7,168 nt of DNA. Origin: Chlamydiota bacterium. GTDB taxonomy: Bacteria; Chlamydiota; Chlamydiia; Chlamydiales; JAJFMB01. The notes under the pieces are model-generated. The model had not been told where the DNA came from, made no database searches, and saw only the letters and a program-made list of their open reading frames with translations. Both the position numbers and the translations under genes were made by a program. The stretch is from the NCBI GenBank assembly GCA_021772355.1, contig JAJFMB010000318.1, positions 1 to 7,168 of the forward strand. The letters run 5' to 3'. Shown here piece by piece: positions 1-6,686 of this stretch (position 1 is the first letter of the stretch; every line of letters begins with the position of its first letter).

Positions 1-584
1 TGGAAGCAATCCGTGACCTAGATAGTTTATGCGAATTTGTCCACTTTCCTCTACAGGCAGGTTCTGACCGTATTTTACGAAAGATGCATCGTATCTATAC
101 TGTTGATCAGTATATGGAGAAAGTGCACATGCTACGGGAGATTGTGCCCAATGTGACACTGGGCACGGATATTATCGTTGGTTTCCCCACAGAAACGGAA
201 GAGGAATTCCAAGAAACATATGATAAACTCAAAGAGATTGAATACTCCGTCGCTTTCCTCTTTTCTTATAGCCCTCGCCAAGGAACACCTGCGATGCGCT
301 GGAAAGATGACATTCCGGAAGAAATAAAACAGGATAGACTGCAGCGCCTTCTCACCTTACAAGATGGAATCTACACAAAACATCGCCAGGCCATGCTTGA
401 TCAAGAAGTTGAGGTCTTGGTTGAAAAACGTAACTTTAAAAACAAAGATCTTCTAAAAGCCCGCACACGTTGTTGGAAAAATGTCTTATTTTCTGGCGAT
501 GATAGCTTGATTGGCTCGCTGCAAAAAGTCAAGGTGCACAGCTACAGTCACCAAACACTCTTAGGGGAACTGGTAAAAAGCTAA
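1..584 (+). CDS. miaB: MiaB, tRNA-2-methylthio-N6-dimethylallyladenosine synthase, C-terminal part (5' truncated by window edge)
   Basis: This is the last 193 codons of a radical-SAM methylthiotransferase; the first complete codon is at base 3 and the stop is TAA at 582-584. The family adds a methylthio group to C2 of N6-dimethylallyl-adenosine at position 37 of tRNAs reading U-starting codons. The fragment opens with the late radical-SAM barrel motif HFPLQAGSDRILRKMHR (fragment residues 14-30), followed by TDIIVGFPTETEEEF (55-69) and SYSPRQGTPA (88-97), which favours MiaB over RimO or MtaB. A TRAM RNA-binding domain fills about residues 130-193. The N-terminal UPF0004 domain and the CxxxCxxC cluster motif lie outside the window, so they cannot be checked. 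The ATG at 84 is an internal methionine, because conserved sequence continues upstream of it in frame. The gene converges on the TreS-maltokinase gene and their stop codons overlap by 4 bases (CTAA). Confidence 0.93.
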   Translation, partial: EAIRDLDSLCEFVHFPLQAGSDRILRKMHRIYTVDQYMEKVHMLREIVPNVTLGTDIIVGFPTETEEEFQETYDKLKEIEYSVAFLFSYSPRQGTPAMRWKDDIPEEIKQDRLQRLLTLQDGIYTKHRQAMLDQEVEVLVEKRNFKNKDLLKARTRCWKNVLFSGDDSLIGSLQKVKVHSYSHQTLLGELVKS

Positions 585-3500
585 GCACTTGTTTTCAATT
601 GCAACAAGGAATAGATCGACTTGAGTGGAATGTAGAGCCAATCGGGTCGGTTCTTTAGCTCATAACGAATTTCGTATATGGACTTATCAAGAAGATAAGC
701 TTGCAACAGGTCTCTACTATCTTCTTTATCAAGTGGAAGCAATGGTAGATTACTGACTGAAAGTGCTGACTGATAGGCAAGAAAAAAGACGTGACTTAAG
801 TACTGCGCCCAGGTGTTAGCCCATGGTTCCATTTGATGAATTTCATACTCTCTTAGCGTCTGCTGTTGATAAAGAGCATGATAGGCCGCGTAATGAAAAG
901 AGCGAATCATTCCTGCAACATCTTCCATCACAATTTTTTTCCGGCGACGATCTGCGATCGTTCGTGTACTTTCTCCTTGAAAATCGGTGATCATAAGCTC
1001 CTTTCCCGATCCGATCAGTTGACCTAGATGATAATTTCCATGGATTCTGATTTTGAGCAAAGTAAAACGACGATTCACTAAGACTTTCATCGCTTCAACA
1101 ATATCACTTTCATGCTGAAATAGTTCTGGCAGCATGCTTTGAATATTCTCGGGAAGAGACTCTTTTATCGATTTAAGTTGCAGAAAGACGATCTTGAGTT
1201 GCTTTCGCATTGTTTCAAAAACGGCCCGCTGGTCAAAAAGCGTAAAGCTTTCCGGGAGAAACGATGCGTCACCTTCAGGCGTTGCTAAACTCAAATGCAG
1301 TTTTGCGGTTCTTTGTCCAACAAGGGCGGCAAAGTCTGTAATCGCACCTCCTATCCTATCTCCTAATATTTCATAGGTTTTCTTGCCCATGCTATTTACC
1401 AAAAAATTAAACTCAACAGGAGCTACCAATAGCTCTTCCTGACTGGCTCGTAGTTCATCGTAAAAAATACGAGCAGTTTCTAGCATCATATGCCAGGCAT
1501 CACCTTCGCTTTTGATATATCTCTGGAGACAACCGAGTTCCAAGACGTTATTTTTTTTATCTTTCAGATTTATTGAACCTAAAAAAGGAGGTGTGTAGGG
1601 AAATTTGAGTTTTTCCGTAAGGTGTTTTGCTATCTCTACATCGGGATTGACCCCTTCTACGATTTTACGATACAACTTAAGATAGAATTGCTTTCCATAG
1701 ATTAAGGAAGTATTACTCTGCTCTCCTTTAAAAACCTTGGAATCTGTGATAAGATACTCATCACTTAACTTTTTCTTTAGAGCCTTTCCTCGATAAAAAT
1801 GCAGATCTCCATTGTGATTATGCACCACTTTACTATGTGTGATGCACTGCAATAATTCGTTTCGAAAATCGGGATGATAGCACGCATCGAAGCAGATACT
1901 CTCTTTCGATGCATCCTTTATATTCATCAGAAGCGCTTTAGGATGATCTTCCAACAATGATTGAGCAAGATCTTTATCAACGAGAGCCAAAGGTATGAAA
2001 TAATTATCAGATGAATCATCTTCGAAAATAGCCTCAAAATAGAGAATCACCCAAGTGGAATAAATGATCTTATTCTTTATTTCTAGTCGTTGAATTTTTT
2101 TAGAGTTATTATCAAACCAGTCGCAACGAGGAAGGTATTGTTGTAACCCATCCAAGAATTTGGGATATTTTTCTAATTCATTTAGAAATTTACTAAGGCT
2201 GGAAACTTCTAATTCAGGTAAAAGATTTGCTTCTTTTAAACTTGAAACCTCACTCTGTTTTTCTAAGACCAGCCAAAAATACCCATAAGGACCAAGGGAA
2301 AGACCGTATTCTCTCTCTCCAATCCGAGGAAATTTATTTTGGCTAAAGATGTCGTGCGGCTCATAGCCGGTATACTCCTTGAGATCTAGTTCGGCGTACT
2401 GACTATACCTTGACAAGTTGACTACAATCAGTACAGTTTCTTCCTCAAATTGACGCACAAAAGCCAGAATTTTTACATTCGTTGGAGTCAAAAATGTGAT
2501 TGTCCCTTTCCCGAAAGCCTGACTCTTTTTTCTAATTGTCAGTACGTTTCGCATCCACCAAAGGATCGACGATAAGTTTTGCTCTTGATTTTCAACATTG
2601 ATGTTTTCATAGTGATATTCAGGGTCGATGATTAGAGGAAGATACAGCTGTTGTGGATTTGCTTTGGAAAATCCTGCATTTCTATCACCATTCCATTGCA
2701 TCGGAGTGCGAACGCCATTGCGATCCCCTAAGTAGTAATTATCCCCCATGGCAATTTCGTCACCGTAGTAGATCACAGGTGTCCCCGGTAGTGAAAAAAG
2801 TAAAATGACCATCAGCTCGAATTTATACCGGTTGTTTTCCAGCAACGGAGCAAGTCGGCGTCGTATCCCCAAATTAATCCGCGCTTTTGGGTCTTTGGCG
2901 TACTTGCGATACATGTAATCTCTTTCTTCCTCTGTCACCATTTCCAAAGTTAGCTCGTCATGGTTTCGCAAAAACATAGCCCACTGGCACGTTTCAGGGA
3001 TGTGAGGCGTTTGCTCCATAATGTCGATGATAGGAAAACGATCTTCCATCTGAATCGCCATAAACATGCGAGGCATCACTGGAAAGTTAAATCCCATATG
3101 ACACTCATCACCATTTCCAAAATAATCTACTGCATCTTCGGGCCATTGGTTTGCTTCGGCAAGAAGCATTCTATCAGGATATTTTGCATCAATATAAGAA
3201 CGCAGTTCCTTTAAAAACTGATGTGTTTCAGGAAGATTTTCACAACTTGTCCCCTCTTTTGCGTAGAGATAGGGAATGGCATCTAACCGTAATCCATCAA
3301 CACCCATCTTCAACCAAAAATCCACGATGCGAAAAATTTCCTTTTTTACATAAGGGCTTTCAAAATTCAAATCTGGCTGGTGCGAATAAAAACGGTGCCA
3401 ATAATAGGCATTGGCAACAGGATCCCACTGCCAATTTGATGTTTCGAAGTCATTAAAGATGATTCGTGCTTCGGAGTATTTTTCCTGCGTATCGCTCCAC

Positions 3501-3889
3501 GTGTAATAGGAGCGCCACTTGGAATCCGGCTTGGCCTTGCGGGATGCTTGAAACCATCTGTGCTGATCTGATGTGTGATTGATCACAAGCTCTGTGATTA
3601 CTTTCAAGTTTCTGGCATGAGCCTCTTTCAAAAACGCTTTAAAATCTGAAAGTTTCCCATAATCAGGATGGATATCAGTATAGTCCGCTATATCGTAACC
3701 GTCATCTTTCAATGGTGATGGATAGAAAGGAAGTAACCAAATCGCAGTCACACCAAGTTTGACAATATGATCCAGTTTTTTGATCAACCCTGGGAAGTCA
3801 CCAATGCCATCTCCATTACTATCATAGTAACACTTAACATGTAGCTGATAGATCACAGCATCTTTATACCACAGATTTTGCTTATCCAT
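581..3889 (-). CDS. treS: Trehalose synthase-maltokinase fusion (TreS-Mak)
   Basis: This 1102-residue protein has the usual length of TreS-maltokinase fusions. Residues 1 to about 545 are a GH13 trehalose synthase, which interconverts trehalose and maltose. All hallmarks are present: WYKDAVIYQLHV at the start, a DSNGDGIGDF metal-binding loop (23-32), ELVINHTSDQH (100-110), GVDGLRLDA with nucleophile Asp203, LLAEANQWPED with acid Glu245, RNHDE with Asp311, and NGVRTPMQW (391-399). About 546-710 is a linker and kinase cap. Residues 711-1102 are an aminoglycoside-phosphotransferase-like maltokinase that would make maltose 1-phosphate from maltose and ATP. Visible there are the N-lobe lysine in FYLKLYR (Lys738), the catalytic loop RIHGNYHLGQ (948-957), the metal-binding DFQGE (969-973) and VAGMIRSFHYAAY (991-1003). 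Oddly, the loop has Asn952 where HGD is expected. The ATG at 3889 fits the family start and has only a weak upstream GAGACAGA. No glgE or glgB lies beside it. Kinase activity is uncertain. Confidence 0.95.
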   Translation of the reverse strand: MDKQNLWYKDAVIYQLHVKCYYDSNGDGIGDFPGLIKKLDHIVKLGVTAIWLLPFYPSPLKDDGYDIADYTDIHPDYGKLSDFKAFLKEAHARNLKVITELVINHTSDQHRWFQASRKAKPDSKWRSYYTWSDTQEKYSEARIIFNDFETSNWQWDPVANAYYWHRFYSHQPDLNFESPYVKKEIFRIVDFWLKMGVDGLRLDAIPYLYAKEGTSCENLPETHQFLKELRSYIDAKYPDRMLLAEANQWPEDAVDYFGNGDECHMGFNFPVMPRMFMAIQMEDRFPIIDIMEQTPHIPETCQWAMFLRNHDELTLEMVTEEERDYMYRKYAKDPKARINLGIRRRLAPLLENNRYKFELMVILLFSLPGTPVIYYGDEIAMGDNYYLGDRNGVRTPMQWNGDRNAGFSKANPQQLYLPLIIDPEYHYENINVENQEQNLSSILWWMRNVLTIRKKSQAFGKGTITFLTPTNVKILAFVRQFEEETVLIVVNLSRYSQYAELDLKEYTGYEPHDIFSQNKFPRIGEREYGLSLGPYGYFWLVLEKQSEVSSLKEANLLPELEVSSLSKFLNELEKYPKFLDGLQQYLPRCDWFDNNSKKIQRLEIKNKIIYSTWVILYFEAIFEDDSSDNYFIPLALVDKDLAQSLLEDHPKALLMNIKDASKESICFDACYHPDFRNELLQCITHSKVVHNHNGDLHFYRGKALKKKLSDEYLITDSKVFKGEQSNTSLIYGKQFYLKLYRKIVEGVNPDVEIAKHLTEKLKFPYTPPFLGSINLKDKKNNVLELGCLQRYIKSEGDAWHMMLETARIFYDELRASQEELLVAPVEFNFLVNSMGKKTYEILGDRIGGAITDFAALVGQRTAKLHLSLATPEGDASFLPESFTLFDQRAVFETMRKQLKIVFLQLKSIKESLPENIQSMLPELFQHESDIVEAMKVLVNRRFTLLKIRIHGNYHLGQLIGSGKELMITDFQGESTRTIADRRRKKIVMEDVAGMIRSFHYAAYHALYQQQTLREYEIHQMEPWANTWAQYLSHVFFLAYQSALSVSNLPLLPLDKEDSRDLLQAYLLDKSIYEIRYELKNRPDWLYIPLKSIYSLLQLKTSA

Positions 3890-4160
3890 TCTGTCTCATT
3901 TTAGTCATCATATTGGGCTTAAAATCATAATAAGCTGGCTTTAAGTTGTTTAGGGAATATCACTACATAGTCCAATTTAGTTGTATCCTATAGAAAATCA
4001 CATAGTCAAAATATTTCTCTTAAGATTGAATTAAAACGACTATTACCCTCTCATCCCTCAATAATATCAAGGTCTGATATTTATCGATAAACTATTATTT
4101 TATATATTAATCTCAATATGTTGTAATAGTAGTGAGTAACGGTTTAATTGGGAGGTAATT
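3890..4160. promoter_or_regulatory. Divergent intergenic region with presumed promoters for treS-mak and the 140-residue gene
   Basis: This is the longest gene-free stretch in the window (271 bp) and is very AT-rich. It lies between the divergent starts of the treS-mak gene and the 140-residue gene, so it should contain both promoters. No convincing sigma-70 -35/-10 pair stands out. AT-rich -10-like hexamers exist on the plus strand (TATATT at 4103-4108; TGTAAT at 4122-4127), but neither has a good TTGACA-like partner. Local structure includes an inverted repeat at 4063-4081, a 12-bp palindrome at 4080-4091 and a short direct repeat at 3965-3972 and 4000-4007. I found no tRNA or small open reading frame with a ribosome-binding site here. 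The regulatory role is inferred from gene orientation. Confidence 0.45.
4063..4091. repeat. Inverted repeat abutting a 12-bp palindrome in the divergent intergenic region
   Basis: AATATCA (4063-4069) and TGATATT (4075-4081) are exact 7-bp inverted arms around the 5-base spacer AGGTC. The right arm overlaps the perfect palindrome TTTATCGATAAA (4080-4091). The pair lies about 70-100 bases before the start codon of the 140-residue gene, so it could be an operator. Such short AT-rich symmetry is expected by chance in a region like this, and no T-tract follows to make it a terminator. Confidence 0.25.
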
Positions 4161-4163
4161 ATG
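4145..4163 (+). promoter_or_regulatory. Strong Shine-Dalgarno sequence of the 140-residue gene
   Basis: The sequence TTGGGAGGTAATTATG places GGGAGG (4150-4155) 5 bases before the ATG at 4161. This is the best match to the anti-Shine-Dalgarno sequence in the window. It fixes the start codon of the small gene. By contrast, ligA and treS-mak have only weak candidates. Confidence 0.75.
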
Positions 4164-4583
4164 CCTAGTAACACCAAAAGTTTTCCTCAGATCTATGTCG
4201 ATATTATGCATGACTTGATGTCTCATGCGACATCTAACAATGCACAGACGACGATTGAAGCCTTGAAGAATCTCTATTTTTTACGTCAAAAAGTTGCTGA
4301 AATCGATGATGAGTACAGAAGAAACAATGAAATATTTCGCGTCACTCATCTGGAAGCAGAACCGGGATTTTGCGTCGGAAAAACAGTAAAGGAAAGAATC
4401 GCGGAAATCGATGAAAAAGTTACTTTATTACTAGATGCGTATCAAGATGCAAAAGCCAATGACAATCTCGATCATTTTTTTCTAAGCGCCTTTCAAAGCG
4501 ACGCCTGCATTAACCACAGACTTAAACAGCTAAAAGAATTCTACTCTGAAAACAAAGGAAAAACTCCCCAGAAATCAGTTTAA
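4161..4583 (+). CDS. Hypothetical helical protein, 140 residues, function unknown
   Basis: I do not recognise this protein. It is 140 residues, soluble and charged, with no signal peptide or membrane segment. It appears mostly alpha-helical, with likely helices at about 10-22, 28-56, 75-99, 101-112 and 116-130, and a short turn-rich stretch around EAEPGFCVGK (65-74). The tail (130-140) is basic and polar. Two cysteines (71 and 116) are present but form no metal-binding motif. The start is supported by GGGAGG 5 bases upstream. It is probably transcribed alone from the AT-rich region to its left, since both neighbours lie on the other strand. Its TAA stop overlaps the ligA stop by 4 bases (TTAA). 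A small lineage-restricted chlamydial protein is plausible, but no function can be assigned. Confidence 0.85.
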   Translation: MPSNTKSFPQIYVDIMHDLMSHATSNNAQTTIEALKNLYFLRQKVAEIDDEYRRNNEIFRVTHLEAEPGFCVGKTVKERIAEIDEKVTLLLDAYQDAKANDNLDHFFLSAFQSDACINHRLKQLKEFYSENKGKTPQKSV

Positions 4584-6565
4584 AGCAGCTTTTCAAAGTC
4601 ATTTTCTGAAAGAATCTCGATCCCCAAGGTGCGAGCCTTATCAAGCTTGGATCCTGGGGATTCCCCTGCCAGCAAGTAATCGGTATTTTTACTTACTGAT
4701 CCTGCGACTTTACCGCCACGCTCTTTGATCAATGTAGAGGCAGAAGAACGAGTATAATGCTCTAATGATCCTGTTAAAACGAACGTTTTCCTGTTAAAGA
4801 GGTGCTCTTTAAAATGTGTAACCACCATTTTTTGGGGTTCTACCCCATAAGCAATTAATCTACCGATCTCCTCTGTATTCTCAGGATTTTCAAAATAGCC
4901 AATTACCGATTCGGCCACTTTTTCACCAACGCCCTCAATCTCAATTAACTCCTCTTTAGTCATTCTCTTCAGCGTCTCTATATCTCCGGCTCGCCTTGCC
5001 AAGAGATCTGCTGTACCTTCTCCAACAAAAGGAATCCCCAGTGCCATGATAAAACGGGGAAGAGTGACGTGACGGGACCTTTCAATACTTTGAAGCAAGT
5101 TATTGACTGATTTTTCTTTAAACCCTTCGAGTTGATATAACTGGCTTTCTTCAAGCGTGAAAATGTCCGAGGGTCTTTGTACAAAACCTCGCTGTACTAA
5201 TTGCTCCATGACCTTTATGCCTAGCTCTTCAATGTCCATTGCGCTTTTACCTGCAAAATAGATAAGGCTTCTTAAGTTTTTTGCGGGGCATTTCTCATTT
5301 GGGCAACGAACGGCAACTTCTCCACTCGTGCGCTTTACACTGCTACCACAGCAAGGACAATGCGTCGGCATGCTCCATGGCACAGAGTGTAGGGAACGCG
5401 CGTTAGTATCGACTTTTACAACCTTCGGAATGACATCGCCCCCCTTCTCGATAACAACAGTATCATCGATGCGAATGTCTTTACGCCTTACTTCTTCCTC
5501 GTTATGCAGCGTAGCGCGAGAAATAGTGCTTCCAGCCAAAAGTACCGGAACTAATTCAGCGACAGGCGTCAGTACACCTGTGCGTCCCACCTGTACAGTA
5601 ATATCCAGGATTTTAGTTTCCGCTTGTTCTGCAGCAAATTTATAGGCGACAGCCCACCGGGGATTTTTTCCTGTCACTCCAAGACGTTTTTGCTCTTTTA
5701 TATCGTCTAGTTTGATCACTATGCCATCAATTTGATAAGGAAGCTTGCTACGCAACGCCTGAACTTTATCGGCGTACTTTCGAAATTCATCCATACTGTG
5801 ACATTTTGCCACCGTATCGAGTGTCGGCAGGCCTAGCTGATGAAGGTAAGGGTGAATTTCACTTTGATAACTAAAATGATGTGTGCTTTCCGCAACCCCA
5901 TAAAAGACGATATCCAAGCGTCGCGCCGCAGCCTCTTTAGGGTTTAGAAGCTTCAGCGACCCTGCAGCTGCATTGCGGGGGTTTGCCCAAAGAGGCTCCC
6001 CTTCGAACTGACGCTGCTCATTAAGCGTTTCAAACTCTTTGATGGGTAAAAAGACCTCTCCCCTTACTTCCAAAAATTCAGGGACATCTTTTCCCTTCAA
6101 TTGTAACGGAAGAGAAGCAATAGTCTTCACATTCGCCGTGATGTCATCACCCCTCTTGCCATCACCACGAGTGATCGCTTGCGCATACCTACCATTTTCA
6201 TATCGCACGGTGACGGCGATCCCATCCATCTTCAGCTCGCAAGAAAAGATCGGCGTTCCGCTATGAGAAAGCCGTTGCATACGTGCTACAAATTCCTCAA
6301 TTTCTTCCTGGCTATAGGTATTTGCCAATGAAAGCATCGGAACCCGATGCTTCACAGATGTAAAACCCTCGGTTAGCTCCTCACCAACTCGCTTCGTAGG
6401 AGAGGTGGAAGACACCCATTCCGGATGTTCATTTTCGATTTTTTCGAGTTGAGCTAAAAGGTGGTCGTAGTGCTCGTCGGTTATTACCGGGGCATGTTCC
6501 ACATAATAGTGACGGTTATGCTCCCAGATTTCGTCGCAGAGTTTGAGGTATTCGTTTTGAGTCAT
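4580..6565 (-). CDS. ligA: NAD-dependent DNA ligase LigA
   Basis: LigA seals nicks between 5'-phosphate and 3'-hydroxyl ends using NAD+, joining Okazaki fragments and completing repair. With the ATG at 6565 it has 661 residues, close to E. coli LigA (671). Domain order is complete. The N-terminal Ia domain contains HNRHYYVEHAPVITDEHYD. The adenylation domain carries CELKMDG with the AMP-accepting Lys112, then ITRGDGKRGDD, EVRGEVF and DGIVIKLDD. An OB fold follows (about 315-395, VGRTGVLTPVAEL). A zinc finger has four cysteines (403, 406, 421, 426). A helix-hairpin-helix region spans about 430-575 and a C-terminal BRCT domain about 590-661 (FVLTGSL). All key residues are present. The frame stays open upstream to TTG at 6607 and GTG at 6598, giving up to 675 residues. 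I prefer 6565 because family similarity begins at MTQNEYLKLCDEIWEHN, although no start has a strong Shine-Dalgarno sequence. Its stop overlaps the facing 140-residue gene by 4 bases. Confidence 0.96.
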   Translation of the reverse strand: MTQNEYLKLCDEIWEHNRHYYVEHAPVITDEHYDHLLAQLEKIENEHPEWVSSTSPTKRVGEELTEGFTSVKHRVPMLSLANTYSQEEIEEFVARMQRLSHSGTPIFSCELKMDGIAVTVRYENGRYAQAITRGDGKRGDDITANVKTIASLPLQLKGKDVPEFLEVRGEVFLPIKEFETLNEQRQFEGEPLWANPRNAAAGSLKLLNPKEAAARRLDIVFYGVAESTHHFSYQSEIHPYLHQLGLPTLDTVAKCHSMDEFRKYADKVQALRSKLPYQIDGIVIKLDDIKEQKRLGVTGKNPRWAVAYKFAAEQAETKILDITVQVGRTGVLTPVAELVPVLLAGSTISRATLHNEEEVRRKDIRIDDTVVIEKGGDVIPKVVKVDTNARSLHSVPWSMPTHCPCCGSSVKRTSGEVAVRCPNEKCPAKNLRSLIYFAGKSAMDIEELGIKVMEQLVQRGFVQRPSDIFTLEESQLYQLEGFKEKSVNNLLQSIERSRHVTLPRFIMALGIPFVGEGTADLLARRAGDIETLKRMTKEELIEIEGVGEKVAESVIGYFENPENTEEIGRLIAYGVEPQKMVVTHFKEHLFNRKTFVLTGSLEHYTRSSASTLIKERGGKVAGSVSKNTDYLLAGESPGSKLDKARTLGIEILSENDFEKLL

Positions 6566-6686
6566 GGAAAAGCTACAAAGTTTCTTCCCATTATGCACTC
6601 TCTGCAATTTCTATAAAAGTCCTCGCATTGCTGAAAAGCATTTCTTTTGGAGATAGAACACATCAATTTGAAATTGTGTTATTTCC
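6566..6686. other. Gap between the 142-residue gene and ligA
   Basis: These 121 bases separate two minus-strand genes. On the minus strand I see no strong promoter and no intrinsic terminator. A weak AT-rich hairpin (AACAC at 6657-6661 plus AATT at 6665-6668, paired with AATTGTGTT at 6672-6680, with a 3-base bulge and a 3-base loop) is not followed by a U-run. This leaves open whether ligA is co-transcribed with the upstream gene or has its own promoter here. The alternative ligA starts TTG (6607) and GTG (6598) lie inside this gap. Confidence 0.4.

Noticed and set aside
84..584. Treating the ATG at 84 as the start of a short gene
   Set aside because: Conserved radical-SAM sequence (HFPLQAGSDRILRK) continues in frame upstream to the window edge, so the gene is 5' truncated rather than short.
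588..608. Possible terminator hairpin CTTGTT-9-AACAAG at the miaB/treS-mak junction
   Set aside because: The stem is only 6 bp and mostly A-T. No U-run follows directly on either strand; the nearest minus-strand T5 is about 10 bases beyond the stem.
2960..3456. Overlapping plus-strand open frames opposite the trehalose synthase domain
   Set aside because: They are antisense to the conserved GH13 core, with no ribosome-binding site and no recognisable protein features.
4582..4593. AAAGCAGCTTT near the 140-residue gene/ligA junction as a terminator
   Set aside because: The stem is 4-5 bp with a loop of 1-3 bases, and is too weak to support.
4978..5184. Minus-strand open frame in an alternative frame inside ligA
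   Set aside because: It overlaps the helix-hairpin-helix region of LigA in another frame and has no initiation signal.
5328..5645. Open frame on the plus strand opposite ligA
   Set aside because: It lies wholly antisense to conserved LigA domains, has no ribosome-binding site, and its low-complexity Ser/Thr/Arg-rich translation looks like an antisense shadow.
6657..6680. Hairpin between the 142-residue gene and ligA as an intrinsic terminator
   Set aside because: It is AT-rich with a bulge, and has no U-tract in the minus-strand direction.
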